A DNA stretch of 12,271 nucleotides from an uncultured Elusimicrobia bacterium. GTDB lineage: Bacteria > Elusimicrobiota > Endomicrobiia > Endomicrobiales > Endomicrobiaceae. The notes beneath the pieces were generated by a model, which did not search any database, was not told where the DNA came from, and saw only the letters and a list, made by a program, of their open reading frames with translations. Where the stretch lies: positions 1-12,271 of the forward strand of contig CAMVLN010000033.1 of NCBI GenBank assembly GCA_947168325.1. The letters are read 5' to 3'. Position 1 is the first letter of the stretch. Each line of letters starts with the position of its first letter. The translations under genes and the position numbers were made by a program. Shown one piece after another: positions 6,744-12,271 of the stretch.

Positions 6744-7367
6744 ATGATATTTAAGAAACTTTTTTACAGCAACACAAGAAAACCTAAAGGTATTTTAGGT
6801 AATATTATGATAAACAAAATGAATATCGGGCATGCAAAATTATCTGATTGGGGACTTTCTCACTTAAATGATATAAAACCTACACAAATAGCAGATTTAG
6901 GTTGTGGTGGTGGAATAAATGTAAAAAAGCTAATAAAAAAATTCCCTAATGCAACCGTGACCGGTTTAGATTATTCAGAAGTTTCTATAAAAAAATCAAA
7001 AGAAGAAAATAAAGATTCAATTAATAAAGGGATATGTAAATTGGTACAAGGTGATGTATCTTGTATGCCTTTTGAAAAAGGAACATTTGATTTGCTTACA
7101 GCTTTTGAAACAATATATTTCTGGCCAGGACCACAAAAAAGTTTTCAAGAAGTTTACAGAGTTCTAAAAACTAACGGAACATTTATAATAATCAATGAAT
7201 TTGATGGAATAAGTAAAAGAGAACTATATTATGCAAAACTTATAGACGGTTTAAAACTTTATTCAAAACAAGATTTAACAAACATCCTAACGGAAGTCGG
7301 GTTTAGAAACATTATATTTGATCACGACGAAAAAAACCATTGGTTAGCAGTTTTAGCAAAAAAATAA
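6744..7367 (+). CDS. Class I SAM-dependent methyltransferase (Methyltransf_11 type)
   Basis: Predicted cytosolic S-adenosylmethionine-dependent methyltransferase of unknown substrate. Motif I ADLGCGGG (50-57) binds SAM, the acidic D76 in TGLDYS probably holds the ribose hydroxyls, and GDVSCMPF (103-110), FDLLTAFETIYFW (115-127) and LKTNGTFIIINEF (141-153) are the following core strands of the Rossmann fold. The N-terminal segment (PKGILGNIMINKMNIGHAKL, 14-33), with its MNxGHxxL pattern, is shared by a group of small methyltransferases, often in anaerobes. At 207 residues it is complete. A GGAG at 6729-6732 lies 11 bases before the ATG. The gene has its own upstream gap, follows the hairpin after hisC, and converges with ribBA, so it is probably a single-gene unit. 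A metabolite or small-molecule substrate is more likely than RNA or DNA, since no nucleic-acid binding domain is seen. Confidence 0.88.
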   Translation: MIFKKLFYSNTRKPKGILGNIMINKMNIGHAKLSDWGLSHLNDIKPTQIADLGCGGGINVKKLIKKFPNATVTGLDYSEVSIKKSKEENKDSINKGICKLVQGDVSCMPFEKGTFDLLTAFETIYFWPGPQKSFQEVYRVLKTNGTFIIINEFDGISKRELYYAKLIDGLKLYSKQDLTNILTEVGFRNIIFDHDEKNHWLAVLAKK

Positions 7368-7374
7368 AATTATA

Positions 7375-7393
7375 AAAAATTAATAAAATTTTT
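7375..7393. terminator. Weak AT-only hairpin between convergent genes
   Basis: AAAAATT (7375-7381) and AATTTTT (7387-7393) pair perfectly around a 5-base loop, midway between the stops of the methyltransferase and ribBA. With T-runs in both orientations it could act as a bidirectional terminator, but an all-AT stem is weak and similar runs arise by chance here. Confidence 0.3.
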
Positions 7394-7396
7394 AAT

Positions 7397-8614
7397 TTAG
7401 ATAAGCTGTAACTTATGTCCCATTTTATATTTTTTAGTTTTTAAATATCTTTTATTTATTGCATTTGGTGGCACTTCTATTGGAACTCTTTTTGTTATTT
7501 TTAGACCATACCCTTCAAGTCCAACAATCTTTGTAGGATTATTTGTCATTAACCTTATACTTGATATTCCAAGTTCACAAAGAATCTGTGCACCAATTCC
7601 ATAATCTCTTAAATCCGGGGCAAAACCCAATGCAACATTTGCTTCAACAGTATCAAGCCCTTCTTCTTGCAATTTATATGCTTTTAGTTTATTTGCAAGC
7701 CCTATTCCCCTACCCTCTTGATGCATATATAAAACAACACCTGTACCTTCTTTTTCTATCATCATAAGTGCATTTTCTAATTGTTGGCCACAATCACATT
7801 TTAAAGAATGAAAAATGTCTCCTGTTTCACATGAAGAATGAACTCTAACTAACACATTTTTTTTACCTTTAACATCACCTTTAACTATTGCAAGGTGAAC
7901 TTCTTTTGTTATTGTATCTTCAAATAATGTTAATTTAAATGTTCCAAACTTTGTAGGGAAATTAACACTTACAACTTCCTTTATTAACTTTTCTGTTTCT
8001 CTTCTATATTTAATTAAATCTTGAACAGTAATTATTTTTAATTTATGTTTTTTTGCAAAAGTTATAAGGTCGGGCAACCTTGCCATTGTTCCATCATCTT
8101 TCATAATCTCACATATAACTGCACTGGCATCTAGCCCTGCAAGTATAGATAAATCTACCGATGCCTCTGTATGCCCTGCCCTAACTAAAACTCCACCATC
8201 TTTATATTTTAATGGAAAAATATGACCTGGCCTTACAAAATCGTCTGCTACTGTTTTTTTATCAGACAAAGCTTTAATTGTTTTTGCTCTATCATAAGCA
8301 GATATTCCCGTTGTTGTTCCTTTTTTATAGTCTATAGATTCGGTAAATGAACAAGATATTTTTTTATTTACAACATGTTTTTTTTCCATTACATTAATTT
8401 CTAATCTATCTAAAGTTTTTCCATTTACAGGAGTACATACTAATCCCCTTGCATATTTTGTCATAAAGTTTATTATTTGTGGTGTCACTTTTTGTGCTGC
8501 ACAAACTAAATCTCCTTCGTTTTCTCTTGAAGGATCATCAACAACTATTACCATCTTTCCTTTTTTTATATCCTTTATTGCAGATTCAATAGTTGAAAAT
8601 TTGTCTTTTATCAT
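7397..8614 (-). CDS. ribBA: Bifunctional DHBP synthase / GTP cyclohydrolase II
   Basis: RibBA makes both riboflavin precursors. Its N-terminal half converts ribulose-5-phosphate to 3,4-dihydroxy-2-butanone-4-phosphate; its C-terminal half opens GTP to the diaminopyrimidinone intermediate. From the ATG at 8614 it has 405 residues, normal for the fusion. RibB half (about 1-205): DDPSRENEGDL (26-36), FTESIDYKKGTTTGISAYDR (90-109) and RAGHTEASVDL (145-155). RibA half (about 210-400): VRVHSSCETGD (256-266) and SLKCDCG (270-276), supplying zinc ligands C262, C273 and C275, then HQEGRGIGL (298-306) and TNNPTK (357-362). Both active sites look complete. The frame stays open upstream to 8686, but the ATG at 8614 has AGGGG (8626-8622) at 7-base spacing and homologues start here. 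It follows ribE after a 304-base gap without an FMN riboswitch. Confidence 0.97.
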   Translation of the reverse strand: MIKDKFSTIESAIKDIKKGKMVIVVDDPSRENEGDLVCAAQKVTPQIINFMTKYARGLVCTPVNGKTLDRLEINVMEKKHVVNKKISCSFTESIDYKKGTTTGISAYDRAKTIKALSDKKTVADDFVRPGHIFPLKYKDGGVLVRAGHTEASVDLSILAGLDASAVICEIMKDDGTMARLPDLITFAKKHKLKIITVQDLIKYRRETEKLIKEVVSVNFPTKFGTFKLTLFEDTITKEVHLAIVKGDVKGKKNVLVRVHSSCETGDIFHSLKCDCGQQLENALMMIEKEGTGVVLYMHQEGRGIGLANKLKAYKLQEEGLDTVEANVALGFAPDLRDYGIGAQILCELGISSIRLMTNNPTKIVGLEGYGLKITKRVPIEVPPNAINKRYLKTKKYKMGHKLQLI

Positions 8615-8918
8615 AACTATACCCCTACATTTCATATTAATCGGGAAACTGTAAAAATTAAAACTTCCATTCGTTGCCTTTGCCAATTATAATCAGCAAT
8701 CTTATAAAAAACTTTCTTTCTTTATTTATTTATTATTTCGTATATTTAAAAAAGAATAACAGCTATATTTATCTATAACTTTTAAATAACAAAATTTTAG
8801 AATTATAAAAAAGAAAGCTCGTCGTCATTACAAATAAAGTAATCAAGCAACTGTTGCTATCGTTGTTAATTGTAGAATTATAAATTGTAATCATCAATCT
8901 TAAAATATTCTAATCTTT
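8615..8918. other. Gap between ribE and ribBA
   Basis: About 300 bases without an intact gene. On the minus strand it would be the leader of ribBA or the spacer within the rib transcript. I looked for the conserved GGGTGAAATTCCC-type segments of the FMN riboswitch and saw none. The in-frame extension of ribBA to 8686 has no suitable start. A 44-codon minus-strand ATG frame (MITIYNSTINNDS...) runs through the palindromic repeat and does not look like a protein. No trace of lumazine synthase is recognisable. The notable content is the small repeat-flanked element listed separately. Confidence 0.5.
8798..8884. repeat. Small palindromic element flanked by 12-base direct repeats
   Basis: TAGAATTATAAA occurs at 8798-8809 and again at 8873-8884. 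The 63 bases between are richer in G and C than the surrounding spacer and contain two inverted repeats: ATTAC/GTAAT (8827-8831, 8839-8843) and AGCAAC/GTTGCT (8846-8851, 8853-8858). The CGTCATT...AATC pattern at 8824-8844 faintly recalls short palindromic repeats of the CGTCATTGCGAG...GCAATC kind that are dispersed in several host-associated bacterial genomes. The layout would fit a small mobile palindromic repeat with a target-site duplication, or the scar of one. Only one copy lies in this window, so mobility is inference. Confidence 0.4.
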
Positions 8919-9542
8919 TTAGTAAAAACCATTTTCTTTTAATAAATCAAATGTTATTTCTTTTTTATCATTTTTTTTATTTAGTATATTTTCTACATAT
9001 TTTGCTAAAACATCAAGCTCAACATTTACCACATCACCAATTTTTCTTGTATGAAAAATCGTTTTATTAAATGTTTCAGGAATCATTGTAACAGAAAAAT
9101 TTTCATCGTTATTTTTTGCAATAGTCAAACTTATACCATCTATAGAAACAAAACCCTTTTTTACAATATATTTTTTTATATCTTCATTTACTTTAAAAGA
9201 TATAAAATAAAATCTATCTTCTTTTTTTATATCTATAATTGTTGTATTAGTATCTATATGTCCTGAAACAATATGCCCACCTAGCCTTGTATTTAAAGTT
9301 AATGCTCTTTCTAAATTAACTACAGAATTTTTTTTAAGTAAAGAAATATTTGTAATGTCACTTGTTGTAGGGCTATAGTCAAAACTTATTTTATTGTTAA
9401 ATATTTTTATTACTGTTAAACATACTCCATTAACTGCAATACTATCACCAATTTTTATATCATCTAAACAAGTTTCTATTTCTAATTGTGAGTTTGTAAT
9501 ATTTACAACTTTACCAATATCTTCTACTATTCCTGTAAACAT
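8919..9542 (-). CDS. ribE: Riboflavin synthase alpha chain
   Basis: Riboflavin synthase dismutates two 6,7-dimethyl-8-ribityllumazine molecules to riboflavin and the pyrimidinedione, the last step of the pathway, as a homotrimer. From the ATG at 9542 it has 207 residues and begins with the hallmark MFTGIVEDIG. The first lumazine-binding barrel (about 1-95) contains GDSIAVNGVCLTV (32-44), SFDYSPTT (53-60) and NLERALTLNTRLGGHIVSGH (76-95). The second barrel (about 96-187) repeats the plan with GFVSIDGISLTIA (130-142) and ends in LDVLAKYVENIL. A lysine-rich tail of about 20 residues follows. The frame can be extended to 9560, inside ribD, but the inner ATG matches the family start and lies one base after the ribD stop, implying translational coupling. 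The gene is also called ribC in some species. Confidence 0.96.
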   Translation of the reverse strand: MFTGIVEDIGKVVNITNSQLEIETCLDDIKIGDSIAVNGVCLTVIKIFNNKISFDYSPTTSDITNISLLKKNSVVNLERALTLNTRLGGHIVSGHIDTNTTIIDIKKEDRFYFISFKVNEDIKKYIVKKGFVSIDGISLTIAKNNDENFSVTMIPETFNKTIFHTRKIGDVVNVELDVLAKYVENILNKKNDKKEITFDLLKENGFY

Positions 9543-9543
9543 T

Positions 9544-10620
9544 TTAAAATTTTCCAACAATTAATATATCTTTATCAATTTTTTTAATTTCTATTTTTTT
9601 TAATTTTAAACCATCTTTTATATTTAATACACCATCACCTTCAACAAAAGTTTTTGCTGTTCTTCCCCCAACAATAATAGGAGCAACAAATAACATAACT
9701 TCATTTACTTTACCTGTTTTTAAAACAGCTGCATTTATTTCTCCACCACCTTCTACCATTATTTTTTTTAATGCCATTTTATTTAATTTTTCTATTACTA
9801 CATTAAAATCTTTTTTGGCTTCTTTAAAATTTATTGGTATTAACTTTATACAATCTCTATGATAATGCAAAGGAATTGTTTTTATATTTTCATCATACAA
9901 AATTATTGTAGGAATTGTTCCGTCAACTACATTGTAAGTAGATGGTATTTCTAATTTTTCATCTAACAAAATTCTTACAGGATTTTTACCATATCTTCTT
10001 GAAGATAATATAGGATTATCTTTCAATACTGTATTTTTTCCCACAAGTATAGCATCAAATTGTGTTCTTAATTTATGAACCATTATTCTTGATTTATCGT
10101 TTGATATCCATTTTGAATTGCCACAAGAGGTTGCTATTTTTCCATCTAAGCTAATAGCTGATTTTATAAGAATATATGGTTTTACTTTTTTTATATGATT
10201 TATATAATCTTTATTTAAAATTTTTGCTTGTTTTTCTAGCACACCATTTATAACTTCTATTCCAGCTTTTTTTAGTTTTTTAAAACTTTTTCCACTAGTT
10301 AAAGGATTAACATCTTTCATTGCACAAATGACAGTTTTTATTTTTGATTTTATGATCAAATCTACACAAGGTGGACATTTTCCCCAATTGTTGCATGGTT
10401 CTAAATTAACATATAAAGTTGAACCACATACATCTATTTTTGAATTATTAATTGCAACAGCTTCTGCATGCTCTGCACCAAAAAATTTATGATAACCTGT
10501 AGATATTATTTTATTATTTTTAACTATAACACATGCAACCATAGGATTGGGATACACATATCCTTCACCTTTTTTAGCTAAATCTAAAACTAATTGCATA
10601 TATTTTATATGTTCTTGCAT
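9544..10620 (-). CDS. ribD: Bifunctional pyrimidine deaminase / reductase RibD
   Basis: RibD deaminates the GTP cyclohydrolase II product and reduces its ribosyl side chain with NADPH, the second and third steps of the pyrimidine branch of riboflavin synthesis. The N-terminal deaminase domain (about 1-140) has PNPMVACVIV (24-33), the zinc ligand and proton-shuttle motif HAE (51-53), and PCNNWGKCPPC (75-85) supplying C76 and C85; the usual form is PCSHyGrTPPC. The reductase domain (about 145-358) has KSAISLDGKIAT (153-164), SKWIS (169-173), DAILVGKNTVLKDNPIL (189-205) and VEGGGEIN (289-296). At 358 residues it is complete. Its start is 43 bases after the rho stop, preceded by a weak CGGGA, and its stop is one base from the ribE ATG. 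The rho-ribD spacer is far too short for an FMN riboswitch. Confidence 0.96.
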   Translation of the reverse strand: MQEHIKYMQLVLDLAKKGEGYVYPNPMVACVIVKNNKIISTGYHKFFGAEHAEAVAINNSKIDVCGSTLYVNLEPCNNWGKCPPCVDLIIKSKIKTVICAMKDVNPLTSGKSFKKLKKAGIEVINGVLEKQAKILNKDYINHIKKVKPYILIKSAISLDGKIATSCGNSKWISNDKSRIMVHKLRTQFDAILVGKNTVLKDNPILSSRRYGKNPVRILLDEKLEIPSTYNVVDGTIPTIILYDENIKTIPLHYHRDCIKLIPINFKEAKKDFNVVIEKLNKMALKKIMVEGGGEINAAVLKTGKVNEVMLFVAPIIVGGRTAKTFVEGDGVLNIKDGLKLKKIEIKKIDKDILIVGKF

Positions 10621-10663
10621 AAAAATCCCGAAAGCATAAAAATAAAATATTATTCAATTATTA

Positions 10664-11935
10664 CTATTCTTTTACCCCAAGTTCCATTTGCTTAAAGAAA
10701 TCTTTATTAGACTTAGAGATTTTCATTCTTTTTGTGAGCTCTTCCATTACCTCTATTTGATTCATATTGCTAAATAAACCTCTCATTATCCACATTTTAT
10801 TTTTTTCATCTTCACTTATTAACATTTCTTCTTTTCTTGTTCCAGATCTTAAAATATCTATTGCAGGAAATATTCTTCTCTCGGCAAGTTTCCTATCTAA
10901 ATAAACTTCACAATTCCCTGTTCCTTTAAATTCTTCAAATATAACATCATCCATTCTACTACCAGTATCTATTAATGCTGTTGCTATGATTGTAAGGCTT
11001 CCCCCCTCTTCTATATTTCTTGCTGCACCAAAAAATCTTTTTGGTTTTTGTAAAGCATTTGAATCTAATCCTCCAGATAAAACTCTGCCACTTGATGGAA
11101 TAACAGCATTATATGCTCTTGCGAGTCTAGTAATAGAATCTAATAGTATTACAACATCTTTGCCATTTTCTGCAATTCTTTTTGCTTTTTCTAAGACCAT
11201 TTCTGCAACTTGAATATGCCTATCTGCTGGTTCATCAAAAGTAGAAGATACAACTTCCCCTTTAACAGATCTTTGCATATCTGTAACTTCCTCTGGCCTT
11301 TCATCTATAAGTAAAACCATTAAAGTTATTTCAGGATTGTTTGTTGCAATAGCATTTGCAATTTTTTGCAATAACACTGTTTTCCCTGTTCTTGGAGGAG
11401 CATTTAATAATACTCTTTGCCCTTTTCCAATAGGAACGAACATATCTATAATTCTTGTAGATATCTCATTTGTTTTAGTTTCTAAAACAAGTTTTTCGTT
11501 TGGATATAAAGGAGTCAAATTATCAAAAAAAGGCCTTTCTCTAATATTTTCTATATTAGTCTCTCCATTAATTTTTGTTACTTTTAAAAGTGCAAAATAT
11601 TTTTCTTTGTTTTGTGGAGGTCTAACATATCCACCGACTGTATCACCTTTTCTTAAAGCAAATTTTTTAATCTGTTGTGGAGCAATATAAATATCATCAG
11701 GTCCTGATAGATAGTTGTAATCTGTTGATCTCAAAAAACCAAAACCATCATGTTTTATCTCTAATACACCTTCATCGTAAACTTGACCATTTTCTTTCAT
11801 TTGTGCTTCTAGAATTTTTGCAATTAGTTCTTGCTTTCTTAATCCCATTATAGTTTCAAGTTTTAATTCTTTGGCAATTTTTGTAAGTTCTACCATAGTT
11901 TTTTTAGACAAAACAGTTAACTCATTATCAGACAT
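10664..11935 (-). CDS. rho: Transcription termination factor Rho
   Basis: Rho is the hexameric RNA-dependent ATPase/helicase that ends transcription of untranslated RNA. The 423-residue protein has a Rho N-terminal helical domain (about 5-45), a cold-shock-like primary RNA-binding domain (about 52-125: GVLEIKHDGFGFLRS, then GPDDIYIAPQQI), and a RecA-like ATPase. The ATPase has Walker A APPRTGKT (179-186), VLLIDERPEEVTDM (207-220, catalytic-Glu region), Walker B VVILLDS (261-267, D266), the Q-loop region around GGLDSNALQKPKRFFGAARN (288-307) and the arginine-finger segment RKLAERRIFPAIDI (348-361). It lacks the N-terminal insertions of some phyla. An AGGGGG (11946-11941) lies five bases before the ATG. 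A strong promoter lies about 290 bases upstream, and ribD follows 43 bases downstream, so rho probably heads the rib transcript. Confidence 0.97.
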   Translation of the reverse strand: MSDNELTVLSKKTMVELTKIAKELKLETIMGLRKQELIAKILEAQMKENGQVYDEGVLEIKHDGFGFLRSTDYNYLSGPDDIYIAPQQIKKFALRKGDTVGGYVRPPQNKEKYFALLKVTKINGETNIENIRERPFFDNLTPLYPNEKLVLETKTNEISTRIIDMFVPIGKGQRVLLNAPPRTGKTVLLQKIANAIATNNPEITLMVLLIDERPEEVTDMQRSVKGEVVSSTFDEPADRHIQVAEMVLEKAKRIAENGKDVVILLDSITRLARAYNAVIPSSGRVLSGGLDSNALQKPKRFFGAARNIEEGGSLTIIATALIDTGSRMDDVIFEEFKGTGNCEVYLDRKLAERRIFPAIDILRSGTRKEEMLISEDEKNKMWIMRGLFSNMNQIEVMEELTKRMKISKSNKDFFKQMELGVKE

Positions 11936-12231
11936 TAAGTCCCCCTAACAAAATATAAAAGTAAACACTATTTACTATTTTAATCGCCTTCTAGATTATT
12001 TTTTTGATTTATACATACAATGATTCTATTAAATTTGACTATTTTTAAATAATTTTTTACTAATAAAAACTGAAAACTCTCTTTACTACTAAAAGATATC
12101 TATAGAAAATTTATCAACGAAGAAAAACTTGCAGACCATCTACTTACTACAAAAATACTTATAAAAACCTAAATATCAATACAAACGAGAGACTACTAAT
12201 ATTCTTTTAAATTTAACCACAACTTCAATTG
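11936..12231 (-). other. Long untranslated leader of rho
   Basis: About 290 bases lie between the promoter at 12232-12260 and the rho ATG. Near its 3' end is a small hairpin, GTAAA/TTTAC around 5 bases (plus 11961-11975), followed on the minus strand by a T-rich run, resembling a weak terminator or pause site about 25 bases before the start codon. Plus-strand translation around 12072-12170 gives short protein-like pieces (for example KDIYRKFINEEKLADHLL) broken by stops, possibly a gene relic. No recognised riboswitch class is apparent. Rho genes often control their own expression by premature termination in a long leader; that this one does so is inference. Confidence 0.45.
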
Positions 12232-12260
12232 ATTGTATATTTTTTATTGTTTTATGTCAA
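12232..12260 (-). promoter_or_regulatory. Near-consensus sigma-70 promoter for rho
   Basis: On the minus strand a perfect -35 TTGACA (12260-12255) and a -10 TACAAT (12237-12232, five of six consensus bases) are separated by exactly 17 bases. This is the best promoter match I found in the window. Transcription would begin near 12225 and read toward rho, then plausibly ribD, ribE and ribBA. Confidence 0.65.
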
Positions 12261-12271
12261 GGTAATTCATT

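Noticed and set aside
8615..8686. 24-residue N-terminal extension of ribBA
   Set aside because: The extension lacks a good start and ribosome binding site and does not match the family N-terminus. The ATG at 8614 has AGGGG at 7-base spacing.
8615..8918. FMN riboswitch or ribH remnant before ribBA
   Set aside because: None of the conserved riboswitch segments is present, and translation in the minus-strand frames I read gives no lumazine synthase motif.
11337..11690. 117-residue plus-strand frame inside rho, and similar frames inside ribBA, ribE and pheA
   Set aside because: These lie antisense to strongly conserved genes, have no ribosome binding sites and no recognisable domains; they are shadows.
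10664..11935. Rho Walker A APPRTGKT as a defect
   Set aside because: The essential GKT is intact, and R or K with T or A at the variable positions is ordinary variation among bacterial Rho proteins.
1..12271. CRISPR array, toxin-antitoxin pair, phage or defence system
   Set aside because: I saw no regularly spaced repeats, no paired small toxin/antitoxin genes, and no phage or defence domains; the intact genes are metabolic or housekeeping.

Overview
The window is a strongly AT-rich stretch of a bacterial chromosome with nine intact protein genes, one tRNA gene and several decayed sequences. Long, nearly gene-free gaps, an insertion-sequence relic riddled with stops and frameshifts, and coding scraps beside intact housekeeping genes suggest a host-associated bacterium whose genome is shrinking. 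The AT-richness and gene content resemble Elusimicrobiota of the Endomicrobium type (endosymbionts of termite-gut flagellates), but that assignment is inference and no gene here is diagnostic. The code is standard: tryptophan is written TGG in the intact genes, and those genes stop at TAA or TAG.

Left part (1-4100): a decayed IS481-like transposase (about 178-1030); a family 2 glycosyltransferase on the minus strand (1101-1985); an intergenic stretch holding a coding scrap that runs into mnmE; mnmE (2287-3675), for wobble-uridine tRNA modification; a second coding scrap (3718-4011); and a tRNA-Ala gene on the minus strand with an unusual CGC anticodon and non-standard elbow bases.

Middle (4100-7400): a short plus-strand operon of pheA (chorismate mutase, prephenate dehydratase and ACT domain) and a hisC-type aminotransferase. 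Together they can take chorismate to phenylalanine if the aminotransferase accepts phenylpyruvate. A separate class I SAM-dependent methyltransferase follows after a long hairpin.

Right part (7397-12260): a minus-strand series reading rho, ribD, ribE (riboflavin synthase) and, after a 297-base gap, ribBA. These supply all riboflavin steps from GTP and ribulose-5-phosphate except lumazine synthase (ribH), which is absent here, and the dephosphorylation step. No FMN riboswitch is visible. A near-consensus sigma-70 promoter about 290 bases upstream of rho probably drives the series. The ribE-ribBA gap holds a small, GC-richer, palindromic element flanked by a 12-base direct repeat.

No clearly novel multi-gene system is apparent. 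The observations most worth checking are the atypical tRNA-Ala, the small repeat-flanked element, the long rho leader and the relics.
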